Source: Elephas maximus indicus (taxonomy: Eukaryota > Chordata > Mammalia > Proboscidea > Elephantidae). From it: 64,000 nt of DNA. This document shows, piece after piece, positions 53,536-64,000 of the stretch (the first letter of the stretch is position 1; each line of letters starts with the position of its first letter). The notes under the pieces are model-generated. The model worked only from the letters and a program-made list of their open reading frames with translations. It did no database searches and was not told the DNA's origin. Made by a program: the position numbers and the translations under genes. The stretch is from the NCBI RefSeq assembly GCF_024166365.1, contig NC_064830.1, positions 85,554,721 through 85,618,720 of the forward strand. The letters run 5' to 3'.

Positions 53536-54015
53536 ATAAAACTCTACTGAGGGACATAAAAGAAGATTTGAATCAATGGAGTGTCATACCTTGCTCTTGT
53601 ATAGAAAGGCTCAATATTGTAAAGATGTCAAGTTTTACTAAATAAATCTATAACTCAATGTAATTTCAATAGTAATTTTTACGTGGAACTTACACCAATT
53701 TCCAGAAACATTCTCTAGAAGATGATTAATGAGAACCTGTTCTGCCATGTATTAAAATATATTATAAAACAACAAAATTTATAACAGCAGAATAGAGATG
53801 CAAGAGTAGACTGATAGATCAATGATGTGGAATGAAATACAGAAACAGACCCATGAATAGATGAAGATTTATATATTACAGATAGCATGTCCAGGTGGTG
53901 GGAGAAAAGACAGATTATTGAGTAAGTAGTTTAATGACAACTGGATAGTTCTACAGAGAAAAAAAAGAAAGTTACATCTGTAGATCATTCATGAAGATCT
54001 GCCTCACTCTTTTTA
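53466..54015 (+). mobile_element. Old L1 ORF2 remnant (RT region)
   Basis: Plus-strand text ATCTAAGGATAAACTTAATG, AAAGGCTCAATATTGTAAAG, AATGTAATTTCAATAGTAAT and GAAACAGACCCATGAATAG corresponds to the L1 RT and thumb region. No frame is left. Confidence 0.75.
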
Positions 54016-54517
54016 TCTGCTATATACTGTTCTGTAGCTTAAATAGAGTATACTTCAGTAAGCCATTTTCACATTGTTAGCCTCCCTGTGTCCTTTTTTT
54101 CTTGAAAAAAAAAAATAATGGAGTATGTATAGTTGAATCCACATATAATAAAAGTATGGATGATATGATTCAACTATATAACTTTATACTAATTCATTTG
54201 AAAACCTAGATAAAGTGGACAAAAATGTGAAGGAAAGTATAAATTACCAAAATTGGTCCAAGAAAACCAATAGAAAGCACTCATAAAATATAGAAATGGT
54301 AGTCAAAGCTCCATCTACCAATCTGCCCCTCTCTCCCTGTCTCCCATGACACAAACCCTTTGTGGTTATGTAGGCAAGTTCTACCAAATCTCAGGGAATG
54401 GCTCATCCATTCTGTATTTCAGAGCATAGAAAAATATGGGTACCCACCAATCTTATTTTGTAAGACTAGTTTTATCCTGATATCAACGTAAGAAAATAAA
54501 ATTATAGACTTATCTCA
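54016..54517. other. AT-rich sequence, no gene
   Basis: Probably further decayed L1 at 54100-54500 (CATTTGAAAACCTAGATAAA, TACCAAATCTCAGGGAATGG), not firmly assigned. Confidence 0.4.
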
Positions 54518-55034
54518 CTTAAGATTTGGAGGAAGACTCATTAACACCCTGTTATATGCAGATGACACAACCTTGATCGCTGAAAGTGGAGAGGACTTGA
54601 AGCACATGCAAAAGCTGGACAACGAATAAGGAAGACTGAAGAAGGATTGATGCCTTTGAATTATGGTGTTGGTGAAGAATATTGAATATACCATGAACTA
54701 CCAGAAGAAGAAACACATCTGTCTTGGAAGAAGTACAGCCAGAATGCTCCTTAGAAGAGAGGGTGGTGAGACTACGTATCACATACTTAGCACATGTTAT
54801 CAGGAGGGACCAGTCCCTGGAGAAGAACATCATGCTTAGTAAAGTAGAGGGTCAAGGAAAAAGAGGAAGCCCATCAACGAGATGGCTTGATATAGTGGCT
54901 GCAACAATGGGCTCAAACATAGCAACGATTGTGAGGATGGTGCAGGATTGGGCAGTGTTTCATCCTGTTGTACATGGGGTTGCTATGAGTCAGAACCAAT
55001 TCGAGGGCACCTAACAACAATAATAACAATAATC
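54518..55034 (+). mobile_element. BovB-type RTE with internal deletion
   Basis: Contains the RT box YADD (TATGCAGATGAC at 54555) and, after GACTTGAAGCAC, jumps to ATGCAAAAGCTGGACAACGA. About 310 bases present in the 30.5-kb copy are missing. A 96-codon remnant frame (54724-55014) and the tail CCTAACAACAATAATAACAA follow. Confidence 0.93.
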
Positions 55035-55749
55035 TCACTTATGAATATAGAACCAAAAACTCTAAATTAAAAAAATGCTGGATAATTTAATGGTGTATTA
55101 AAAGAATAAAACATCTTGATCAAGTAGGATTTATCGGAGCAATCCAAGTTTGGGAATCAATGTAAGTCACTGTATTCACAGATTCAGGGGAAAATCATTC
55201 AATGGCTACTGGGAAGACATTTGTTAAAATGCAACATACTTTCATTATTAAAATCACTAGAAATGGATGTAAAGGGTATATATCATATATATAAATTTTT
55301 TTTTTTTTAGCTACTAATAATTATAATTCTATTGATGAAATATGAGAGATGAATATTGGAAAGGAATATACAGAATGGCATTAACGAAATATGAAACCTT
55401 GTCATCTCTGTTGCTCTTGCTTGCAGTCACACATTCCCCCCATTCCCTTTTTAAAAAAAATTATGAAAATATAGATAGCATCACATCTGAAAACTCAGTT
55501 TTTTAAAACAGAAAAGGAGCATACTATTTTTACTTTTCTATAACTCAATTATTTATATGTATATGGTAAATCTATATAGGTACATTTACATTTGCCTTAC
55601 TCTTGGTTATAGCTGAATTCTGTTATGTGAATTAATATAGCTTATTTAACCAGCTCCTTACTGATGAATTTTGGGTTTCATTTATTTACCATTGCAAATA
55701 ATGCTTTGTGTTACTGTTTTTGAAGGATAAAATCCTGGGTCTGGAAATT
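55035..55749. other. AT-rich sequence, no gene
   Basis: Decayed, L1-like in parts (for example the 55090-55300 block). Low confidence. Confidence 0.4.
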
Positions 55750-56146
55750 GGTAGATTAAAAGCAGACGAGATGCTATTCAACAGATAAATGGTTAAACAA
55801 ACTGGTACATCCATGCCATGAAATACAACTAAGCAATAAAAAGGAACAAATTACTGATACACGCAACAACTTGGATAAATCTCCAGGGAATTGTGCTGAG
55901 TGAAAAATGCCAATCCCCAAAGGTGATATACTGCATCATGCCATTTATATCACATTTGGTATGACAAAATTTTAGAAATAAAGAACAGTTAAGTGATTGC
56001 CTGGGGATAAGAATGGGTGGGGTGGTAGAGGGTGGGAGAGAGGTGGGTGTGATTTTAACAGGGCAACACAGGTGACTCTTGTGGTGATGGACCTGTTTGC
56101 TGTCTTGACTGTGGTGGTGGATACATAATCTCAAACAGGTGATTAA

Positions 56147-56334
56147 CAGTGAAACCTGTGAGAGCTGGAACTCCATGAGACTGCCTTGTTCTTCCAGGTC
56201 TCACAAGTTTTCTGCCTTTGATAGGGTATAGTCTTATCACTTTTCTATTGCTCGTTTTGGTGGAAAGTATTTGAGTTTCCCTTTTCTGACAGGTTTCAGG
56301 CTTACACATGTTCTGGCTTTCACAGGTTTTACCA
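56147..56334. mobile_element. Possible non-autonomous DNA transposon (188 bp)
   Basis: Ends are inverted: CAGTGAAACCTGTGAGAGC on the left and GGCTTTCACAGGTTTTACC on the right. It interrupts L1 text. Flanking octamers GTGATTAA and TATAACTA match at about 5 of 8. A hAT-type origin is plausible. Family not recognised. Confidence 0.55.
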
Positions 56335-56660
56335 TATAACTAAATGCACACACACAACTGAGTGCAAGAAAAATTGGAAATATGAGTAATATGGATGGGT
56401 GGTATCCATGTCAGTATCCTGGTTGTGATATTTTACTATAGTTTTACAAAATGTTACCATTGGGGAAACTGGGTAGTGTACATGGGATTATAACTCAACC
56501 ACAAAAAAACACAACTCAAACAAAAAAAGGGCAAAGGACTTGAATAGACATTTCTCCAAAGAAGATATACAAATGTCTTATAAGTACATAAAATGATGCT
56601 CAACATTATTAGTCACTTCAGGGAAATGCAAATCAAAATCGCAGTGAGATACCACTTCCA

Positions 56661-56966
56661 CCCTTGTTGTCAGGTCTGTTGGGACTCATAGCGGCCCCAT
56701 GTACAACAGAAGAAAACACTGCCCAGTCCTGCGCCATCCTCACAGTCGTCGGTATGTTTGAGCCTATTGTTGAAGCTGCTGTGTCAGTTCATCTCGTTGA
56801 GGATCTTCATCTCTTTTGCTGACCCTCTACTTTACTTAGCGTGATGTCCTTTCCAGGGACTGGTCCCTCCTGATAACATGACCAAAGTATGTAAGCTAAG
56901 TCTCCCCATCATCCTTCCTAAGGAAAGTTCTGGCTCTACTTCTTCCAAGACAATTTTTTTCGCTAT
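56661..56966 (-). mobile_element. BovB-type RTE 3' fragment, nested in L1
   Basis: TTGTTGTCAGGTCTGTTGGG, CCATCCTCACAGTCGTCGGT, GACTGGTCCCTCCTGATAAC, CTCTACTTCTTCCAAGACAA. Confidence 0.93.
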
Positions 56967-57580
56967 TTCCAATAAAACCAAGTGTAACAAGTGTTGGTGA
57001 GGATGTAGAGAAACCCTCATGCATTGCTGGTGGGAATATTAAATGGTGCAGCTGCTATGGGAAACATTTTGGAGGGTCCTCAAAGAGTTAAACATAGAAT
57101 TTCCATATGAACCAAGAATTCCACTCCTGGTATATACCCAAAAGAATTGAAAGCAGGGACTCAAACAGATACTTGCACATCAATGTTAACAGCAGCATTG
57201 TTCACATTAGCCAAAAGGTGGAAAGAAGCCGTGTGCCCATTCACAGAAGAATGGATGAACAAAATGTGGTATAACATGCAATGGAATTTTATTCAGCCAT
57301 AAAAAGGAATAAAGTTCTAATAAATGCTATGACATGGATAAACCTTGAAAATATTCTTCTAAGTGAAGTAAGTCAGACACAAAAGGACAAATACTGTATG
57401 ATTCCACTTATATCTAGAATAGGCAAGTGCATAGAGACAGAAAGTAGCTTAGTGATTACCAGGAATTGGGGAAAGAGGGAAATGGAAAGCTATTGCTCAA
57501 TGGGTACAGAGTTTCTGTTTGGGTGATAAAAAGTTTTGGAAATCAAACAGTGATGGTGACACAACATTGTGAATGTAATT

Positions 57581-57783
57581 GCTGTCAAGTCGACTCTGAC
57601 GCATGGCAACCCCATATATGCCAGTCAGAGTAGAACTGTGTTCCAAAGGGTTTTCAATGGCTGATTTTTCAGAAGTAGATTGCCAGGCCTTTCTTCTAAG
57701 GCATGTCTGGGTGAACTCAAACCTCCAGCCTTTAGGTTAGCAGCTGAGTGTGTTAACTGTTTGCACCACCCAGGGACTACATA
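57581..57783 (-). mobile_element. AfroSINE, long subtype, with 9-bp duplication
   Basis: AATGTAATT at 57572-57580 and 57784-57792. Core GAGTAGAACTGTGTTCCAAA, head GAGTGTGTTAACTGTTTGCA. Confidence 0.95.
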
Positions 57784-58189
57784 AATGTAATTAATGCCCC
57801 TGAATTGTATACTTAAAATGGTTAATTTTATGCTATATACATATTTTATCAAAAAAAAAAAGAGTACATGGGATCTGTCTGTATTATTTCATACAACTGC
57901 ATGTGAATCTACAATTACCTCAATAAAATATAAATTAAAAAATTTAAAAAAATCACCTCAAGTTAAAAAACATATATAATTTTTGATTTTTATATTTTTT
58001 TCAAATTACCGTTCTCGAACCTTGCTCCAATGTGTGCTTTTAATGACGACAGAGAATATGAAAGTATCTACATTTCTCCAAATTAAAATAACAAAGAAGT
58101 ACTACTTATGATCTATAAAATTGTAAGATTTAAAAGTTATATGTGTCCTACTGTTGGCCAGGGTATAGGGAACAAGTACTCTCAGATAA

Positions 58190-58745
58190 TGTTGATGTGT
58201 GTTGCAAGTTGAGTTTCCCAGGAAGCAGAATCTGAGACAGAGATTAGTGGGTAAGAGGTTTATTAGGGAGTGCTGTGAGGATCAACAGGAGTCCTTGGGT
58301 GGTACAAACATTTAGGTGCTCAACTGCTAACTAAATGATTGGCAATTCAAGTCCCCCCAGAGGCACCTCAGAAGAAAGGCATGGTGATATAGTTCTGAAA
58401 AGTTAGCCACTGAAAACCCTGTGCAGCACAGTTTTACACTGACACACTTGGCCTTGCTGTGAGTCAGAATTGACTTGAAGGCTTTGTTTTGTTTCAATTT
58501 GAATCAACAACTGTAGAAGGGAAGAAAAGATGCAGGACTGGGTATAGAGAGAGACTCAGCAGAGATTTAGTCTCAACAGAGGCTTGGGCTGACCCTACAG
58601 AGAGTTTTGAAGCTTGGATGACTCTTCAGAGTTGTCTTAAGTTGGAGTTTGAGGAACAAACTTTTTACCCTCATGTAAACCAGTTATTGGATGCACCATT
58701 GTGCCAGCACTGGGGTAGCCTATGATAGATGCTAACTGATGTCAA
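58190..58745 (+). mobile_element. Ancient repeat, unnamed, with nested SINE
   Basis: GAGTTTCCCAGGAAGCAGAA, GTAAGAGGTTTATTAGGGAG, then after the SINE AGAGAGACTCAGCAGAGATT and CTTGGGCTGACCCTACAGAG. Known-looking old mammalian repeat, name uncertain. Confidence 0.5.
58289..58491 (+). mobile_element. AfroSINE, long subtype
   Basis: GGAGTCCTTGGGTGGTACAA, block AGAAAGGCATGGTGATATAG, tail GGCTTTGTTTTG. Confidence 0.9.
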
Positions 58746-59159
58746 CTAGCTGGGCATTTTTGTTTATTTAGTTGTATAGTGCCTGTTTCCCGAAGGATGC
58801 CCTTTAGTGGACAAGAATATCTTTATCCCACTTCTGCATGTTCACCCAGATGCCTCTACACCAGACTTCCTTGTCCCTGATCTGTCATTCTCCTGCTGGG
58901 GCAATCCATTTGCCACTGCCCATGAGTCTACATTTATTTTAATCTCAGATTCCATCTCTTTCCACACAATCGATAACCAAGTGCATTGGGTTATATTTTT
59001 GTTATGTAGTTATTTACGTTTTCTAGAGAGACCAATTTATTTATCTTTATTTGATCCCTTCTTTTACTTTAATTTTTTTTCTTCTTTTACTTTTTTTGAG
59101 CCTCAATTAGATTTTCCCATTTCAAAGTTATTACAAATTGTTGTCTATTTCTTCAAGTA
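58746..59159. other. No gene seen
   Basis: Unassigned, possibly an old L1 or other repeat. A 117-codon frame at 58807-59160 is hydrophobic and T-rich by composition, not a recognised protein. Confidence 0.4.
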
Positions 59160-59540
59160 ATTTTTTACTTTAAAATTTTCATCTTTTTGAGATTTATTAT
59201 AGTATAAAAAGTGAGCTAAGGATCTAGTTCTACACCCTCAAAAGGCTATCCAGTAGTTTCAACACCACTTATTTACTAATTTATAATTTTACCACTGGAT
59301 TGATATACTATCTTATCATATACTAAATTCCCTAATGAACTTTATAAATGATTTTAAAACTTCCTAATAATAAGTTGCCTTTGCATTTCTGAAATAAATA
59401 CTCATGATTACTCTTTTATGTTTTGTAGAATTCTATTAACTTATATTTTAACTAGGAATCTTTCATCTGTTTTCAACCATTTCAGCCACTAGTTTTTATT
59501 TTACAGTCTTTTAGTCCTAGTGTTTTGTATAGCAAAAAGC
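59160..59540 (-). mobile_element. Old L1 ORF2 fragment
   Basis: GAGCTAAGGATCTAGTTCTA, GGCTATCCAGTAGTTTCAAC and ACCACTTATTTACTAATTTA follow the minus-strand L1 pattern (compare GGATATCCAGTTATGTTGGC at 13358). Confidence 0.7.
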
Positions 59541-59606
59541 ATTTAGAACCCCCAATTCTAGTTTTTGTCTCCAGGATGAAGCTGAAAGTATATCTCTTTA
59601 AAGTGT

Positions 59607-59625
59607 GCAGGTGTGTGTGTGTGTG
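59607..59625. repeat. (GT)n microsatellite
   Basis: Short GT run. Confidence 0.85.
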
Positions 59626-59751
59626 GTGTTTTTACTAGGTGAAAACCCTTCAAGTGGGCACTAGGGATGGAGGAGTAGGGTAACACACCCAGGTAACCTA
59701 TAACCACAAGGAGAGAAAGGAGTCCCTACATCCAGAGGACAAACACATTTT

Positions 59752-60200
59752 ATTGGTTATTGCTGTGTAGCAAATTACCACAAATTTAGCAACTTCAAAC
59801 AGTACACAATTATCATCTCCCATTTCTTGTGGGTCAAGAGTCTAAGCATAGATTACCTGTATCGTCTGCTTCGGGTCTCACAAGGCTGCAATCAAGATGT
59901 CAGCTGGGGCTTGGTTCTCATTAGAGGCTTGGCAAGGGAAGTTCTCTTAGGTTGTTGCCAACATTCATTTCCTATGGCTGTAGGATTTATGACAGCTTTC
60001 TTCTTCAAAGCCAACAATAGAGAGAGACTCTAGATTCTTTTATAATTTAACGTAATCGTGGTAGTAACATCCCATGACTTTTGTCATATCCTGTCAGGTA
60101 GAAGTAAGTTAAGGTTCCACCCATACTCAGTGGGGGGGCTCACACGAGGGCCTGAACACCAAGAGGCAGAGTTGCCACACACACCATGCTTGATTGAACA
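59752..60200 (-). mobile_element. MaLR/MLT1-like LTR
   Basis: TATTGCTGTGTAGCAAATTA, CTCACAAGGCTGCAATCAAG, GTAACATCCCATGACTTTTG and GCCTGAACACCAAGAGGCAG match a common mammalian LTR in minus orientation. Confidence 0.75.
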
Positions 60201-60740
60201 TTTCATTTCTTACCTCACAAAATCACTTGAGGAAGAGTTTCCATAATCAAAACCAGAATTTGCTACCAGGTAAATATTCTTTCTTGAGCTGCAGAAATCC
60301 AGTCCAGCTGCCAAATCTTTCCATTCTAAACCCTTATGTAAAAATGCAAAAAAAAAAACCAAAAAACAAAAAACAAAAAAAACAACCACTTAAGAAAAAC
60401 CAACATCAGAGGAGTGGTGCCAAACTCACTAAACACAGTAACTAACTCTTGAGAGAGTAGAATTAAAGATGGAAGGAAGAAAATGTTATCATTAGTATCA
60501 ACTCCTCAAAGAAATTTAAGAGGCTATTGCAACCATAAAAAAAAAAAAAAAATCTGCTAAGAAAAACAGGAAATCAGAAGATCTAAAAATTTAAGCATGA
60601 TTATGGAACAACATTTATTCAATAAATGCGCTAAATTGCTGAAGACCGAATTAGAAAACTGAAAGCAAAGGACTCACAGAATGCAGAATAAAAGTATAAA
60701 GAGATGAGAAACATAAAAGATAGACAAAATTAATATAACA
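60201..60740. other. A-rich sequence, no gene
   Basis: Contains A-rich runs (60345-60390, 60537-60552). May belong to the L1M/HAL1 remnant on the right. Confidence 0.45.
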
Positions 60741-61215
60741 GGTGTTCTGAAAGGAGGTAATAGAGAATGTAAGAGAGAAAGCAGTAACAGAAACAATAGA
60801 AGAAAATTTCCTAGAGCTGAAGAAAGATGCAGAGTGTTGAGCAGTATTAATGAAAAGAGACCCACACATTAGGTAAAACTCCAGTACCCCAAGGATAAAG
60901 AGAAATTTCTTGAAACTTCCAGGGTTCCAAGAGAGAAAAGACAATTAGATTAGTATCAGATTTTTCAATATCAACACGATACTAGGAGACAATAGAGTTC
61001 AAAGTTCTGAGAGAAAGTGTTTTACACCTGAAAATCTCCATTCAGTCAAAGTAAAAATAAAGAATTTTTTATACATATATTTTATACATACACCTAGGAA
61101 TTTTATCACTCAGAGCCCTTTTCCAAAAATATTGTTTGAAGGTGTTCTTCAGCAAAATGAAAATGGTAAATCAAAGAATGACCTGGGACATAAAAAAAGC
61201 ACAGAGATGAGACAA
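60741..61215 (+). mobile_element. L1M/HAL1 ORF1 remnant
   Basis: Plus-strand text of an L1-type ORF1 C-terminal half: TTTCCTAGAGCTGAAGAAAG, TTAATGAAAAGAGACCCACA, TAAAGAGAAATTTCTTGAAA, TACTAGGAGACAATAGAGTT and AAAATCTCCATTCAGTCAAA. The frame is lost. Confidence 0.7.
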
Positions 61216-61468
61216 CAAATTAGTAAATCATATAGTTAAGGGTAAGTAATTGTTGATGCACAATTCGAAAAGAGAAAAATTTGGAATAAAAGTTCCAACT
61301 GCTTTCAACATAGGAAGTAGGTGTGGGAAGGTGGGGAGAGAAGTCAAAGCATGCTAAGGGTCTTGTTAAGGTTCAGAAGGAGGATATAGATACTGATTAA
61401 CTGCCACTGTAGAGAGAAAAATAGAATTTAAGTCTGTGTCAATTTAAGGGTAACCACTAGAAGACAAA

Positions 61469-62070
61469 ACAAGCTGTCAAGGATTTCATTTTACTTGGAT
61501 TCACAATCAATGCCAATGGAAGCAGCGGTCAAGAAATCAAACAATGTATTGCATTGGGCACATCTGCTGCAAAAGAGCACATTAAATGTCGAAAAGCAAA
61601 GATGTCACTTTGAGAACTAAGGTGCACCTGACCCAAGCCATGATATTTCAATCTCTTCATATGCATGCAAAAGCTGGACAATGAATAAAGGAGACCGAAG
61701 AAGAATTGACACCTTTGAATTATGGTGTTGGCGAGGAGTATTGACCATACCATGGACTGCCAGAAAATGAACAAATCTGTCTTGGAAGAAGTACAGCCAG
61801 AATACTCCTTAGAAGCAAGGATGATGAGACTTCATCTCACATACTTCGGACATGTTATCGGGAGGAACTAGTCACTGGAGAAAGACACCATGCTTGGTAA
61901 AGTAGAGGGTGAGTGAAAAAGAGAAAGACCCTTAACGAGACAAACTGACATAGTGGCTGCAACAGTGGGCTCAAACATAGCAATGATTGTCAGGATGGTG
62001 TGGGACAAGGCAGTGTTTCGTTCTGTTGTACATAGGGTCACTGTGAGTTGGAACCGATTTGATAGCACAT
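61469..62070 (+). mobile_element. BovB-type RTE 3' end
   Basis: GGATTTCATTTTACTTGGAT, GCACATCTGCTGCAAAAGAG, GAAGAATTGACACCTTTGAA, ACTTCGGACATGTTATCGGG and an end near ATTTGATAGCACATATG. Several frameshifts. The tail is not typical. Confidence 0.92.
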
Positions 62071-62250
62071 ATGTATATCCAAAACAAGTAGAAAAAGTTG
62101 AACAAAGAATACTTCATAAATCTCACAGAAGTTAGAGGAAAGAAAGAAAAAATTAGGAAAGCATAACCATAGAAAACATGAAATATGATGACAAAAATAA
62201 ACTCAAGTATTAGTGTTCATATTAAACTTGTCTATAACAAGGCCAAAACT
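62071..62250. other. A-rich sequence, no gene
   Basis: Unassigned. Confidence 0.4.
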
Positions 62251-62665
62251 ATAGCTGACATTTTTTGAGTATTAACTGTATTTTGGAGCCCTAGTGGTAT
62301 AGTGGTTAAGAACTTGGTTGCTAACCAAAGGTTGGCAGTTCAAATCTACTAGCTGTTCCTTGGAAACTCTGTGGGGCAGTTCTACTCTGTCCTATAGGAT
62401 CACTATGAGTCGGAATCAACTCCGTGGCAATGGGTAACAATGTTTTAGGCACTGTGATAAGCCCTTTACGTAGATTAATTTTATTTAAGGCTAACCATAA
62501 ACTCTGCAAAGTAGATTTTATTCTTACTTTCATGTTAAAGATGAGAAAAGTTAAGCTTTAAGAAAGATTAGGCCCTGTGCTTAAAGTTTAGAAGCTAGGC
62601 TCAAGTCCAGACTTGTTGATGCTGAAGGCCATGGTTTTAATCATTCTATTAAATGACCACTCAGC
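62251..62665 (-). mobile_element. MIR with nested SINE
   Basis: MIR text on both sides of the SINE: TTTGAGTATTAACTGTATTT, TTTAGGCACTGTGATAAGCC, AAAGATGAGAAAAGTTAAGC, GGCTCAAGTCCAGACTTGTT. Confidence 0.8.
62285..62437 (+). mobile_element. AfroSINE nested in MIR
   Basis: GGAGCCCTAGTGGTATAGTG, GGGGCAGTTCTACTCTGTCC, ATCAACTCCGTGGCAATGGG. Confidence 0.93.
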
Positions 62666-62888
62666 TTGGTTTAAAAATATTATTTACATGTTATTTGTAG
62701 GAGACAAACCAAGGCAAAACAATACATAAAATCTGAAAATAAAGGATTGGAAAAAGATATACCAGGCAAATGATGAGAAAAATGAAAGGAAGTAGAGGCA
62801 GCGATATTACTATCTGTGTCATTTAATGTGAATAAAACAACTTTGAGAATAGTAGGTATAGTATAATTCTGTTTATGGTAACAGTGAT

Positions 62889-62912
62889 TTGTGTGTGTGT
62901 GTGTGTGTGTGG
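62889..62912. repeat. (TG)n microsatellite
   Basis: Perfect TG dinucleotide run of about 12 units. Confidence 0.95.
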
Positions 62913-63850
62913 TAGAATTAGTGATAGCATAAAGGGAGTTTGTTCATAGATTGTTCAAATTATTACATAATGCTGTTTTGTTTGCATTATTAAAAATGAT
63001 GGTTTTAGAAAGAAATATTAAAGGAATAGAACATCATCCCTGATCTTTAGGAGTCTGCTAGTTTAGCTAGGGTATAGGCAAGTGCCCAACTTGTCTGTAG
63101 TGCAAACCAAGAGAAAAACTCAGGAGAGAGCCTGTGTTGGGTGAATACAAACTAAGCCTTACAAGTGGTGATAAAAAGGAAGATGCTTTTCAGTGGAGGT
63201 GTCACCAAGAGCCTCCTCTCATCACACTTTGACAATTCTCCCTTTCCAAGGGGAGGGGAAAGGGGAGAATCAGGAGGCAATGTGTAAGAATGACAGCGTC
63301 AGCCACGGTTCTCCTTTTCAAAGTAATGATGTTTTCAACCAGAAAGGAAAAAAAAACAAAAAAACAAAAAAACCTCAACTTTTCTTATTTCATTTGAACT
63401 GGGTTGTCTGTCCCTTTGCAGTTGCTATGGCAACATCAGCTCTTCTCCTTCCTCATTTGGATCTATTTCCAAACTGTGAACAATGAATGTAAAAGATCAG
63501 AAAATGGGAAAAGCGAGTAGACATTAAAGACGTTAGAATTATTTACCCTGGAGAAGAGAATGCTAAGAGGTGGCAATTATATTGTTCTGGGCTATTAAAA
63601 GGTACCACTACATAAGTAGTTCTCTGCTTGGGGCCAAGATAAAATCAGATTTGTTTTAACTGGAGGGAAACAGCCTTAGAAAAAGTCCCTTATAGAAAGT
63701 TCTAGAATTTGCTTTTGCTCTGTGAGGGTAGAGAGGTGAGCAGACACTGGAAGTTTGTATCCTGCAGTGGCTGTCATTGTCCCCTCAATCAACCTTGCTC
63801 AGCCTTCCCCTTGATCAGTAGAACAACCATAATGACAACAAAAAACACAA
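62913..63850. other. Single-copy looking stretch with an X-box
   Basis: No repeat is recognised over about 900 bases. Features: a GGGGAGGGGAAAGGGGAG purine run at 63250, an A/C-rich run at 63345-63373 and the X-box at 63421. A 97-codon frame at 63193-63486 lacks family features. Confidence 0.45.
63421..63434. promoter_or_regulatory. RFX-type X-box motif
   Basis: GTTGCTATGGCAAC is a near-perfect inverted repeat (GTTGC..GCAAC) and fits the RFX consensus GTTRCCATGGYAAC with one difference. It lies in sequence that does not look repetitive. Function is not shown. Confidence 0.5.
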
Positions 63851-63851
63851 C

Positions 63852-64000
63852 ATATGGTGCTTACTATGTGTCAGAAACCGCTTTATATATGGATTATGTC
63901 ACTTAATCTTTGCAACAGCCTTTATGAGGAGAATGCTATTATTATTCCCATTTTACAGACGAGGAAGCTGAGGGTCAGAGGGCTTAGCAATTTGCCCAAG
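63852..64000 (-). mobile_element. MIR, cut by the window end
   Basis: GGTGCTTACTATGTGTCAGA, CCATTTTACAGACGAGGAAG, GGCTTAGCAATTTGCCCAAG. Confidence 0.9.

Larger units (their letters stand above)
56478..57874 (+). mobile_element. Younger L1, 5' truncated, 11-bp duplication
   Basis: The element is 56489-57863, flanked by GTACATGGGAT at 56478-56488 and 57864-57874. Landmarks: AATAGACATTTCTCCAAAGA, AATGCAAATCAAAATCGCAG, TATTCAGCCATAAAAAGGAA, TTAATGCCCCTGAATTGTAT and an A11 tail. It holds a BovB and a SINE insertion. Confidence 0.95.
55750..57945 (+). mobile_element. Old L1 3' end, outer layer of a nest
   Basis: Left part 55750-56488 (ACAGATAAATGGTTAAACAA, AGTGATTGCCTGGGGATAAG) and right part 57864-57945 (CAATTACCTCAATAAAATAT). 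It is split by a younger L1 with an 11-bp duplication and by a small inverted-repeat element. Confidence 0.85.

Noticed and set aside
8667..62437. tRNA-like A and B boxes in many places
   Set aside because: They are the heads of SINEs, lack a complete cloverleaf and sit in repeat copies, so no tRNA gene is called.

Overview
The window reads as nuclear DNA of an afrotherian mammal, most likely an elephant or close relative. About 35 copies of a tRNA-headed AfroSINE-type element, ten fragments of a BovB-type RTE LINE with the (ACAACA)n tail, and L1s sharing one distinctive 3' UTR point that way. The species call rests on remembered repeat families, not a database search. No host protein-coding gene, exon or structured RNA gene could be supported, so this looks like intergenic or deep intronic sequence.

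The main object is a full-length L1 on the minus strand (11378-19408, about 8.0 kb) between 7-bp target-site duplications. It has a GC-rich 5' UTR with a ~215-bp tandem repeat, a YY1-type site at the very 5' end, an uninterrupted ORF1 (356 codons) and a long 3' UTR. ORF2 is broken by an endonuclease frameshift, a nonsense codon, a deletion at the start of the RT region and a substitution in the FADD catalytic box (FADH). The copy cannot move itself but may still encode ORF1p.

Layout. 0-7 kb: an old L1 3' UTR split by an LTR, further LTR-like elements, a single-copy stretch near 4.0-4.8 kb, MER5A inside MIR, a BovB piece, and an L1 3' end carrying SINEs. 7-11.4 kb: old L1 remnants, two SINEs around a (TA)n tract, and AT-rich sequence. 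11.4-19.4 kb: the full-length L1. 19.4-29 kb: SINEs (two at one reused target), an LTR with a nested SINE, old L1 and L2 pieces. 29-36.5 kb: three BovB copies, one with a 9-bp duplication, and a TG...CA LTR. 37-42 kb: L2, SINEs and a deep nest of L1, BovB, SINE and LTR. 42-52 kb: mixed SINE, L1 3' end and MIR with single-copy stretches. 52-58 kb: a local duplication, BovB, a possible inverted-repeat DNA element and a second L1/BovB/SINE nest. 58-64 kb: old repeats, BovB, SINE, MIR and an RFX-type X-box.

How the parts relate. The SINEs and BovB copies share their 3' end, consistent with SINE mobilisation by the BovB reverse transcriptase. L1 copies carry their own poly(A). Target-site duplications at several nests let the insertion order be read directly. 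I found no evidence of a new biological system. The most useful observations are the monomer-type L1 promoter with intact ORF1, the datable nests, the repeated use of one SINE target and a few possible regulatory sites.
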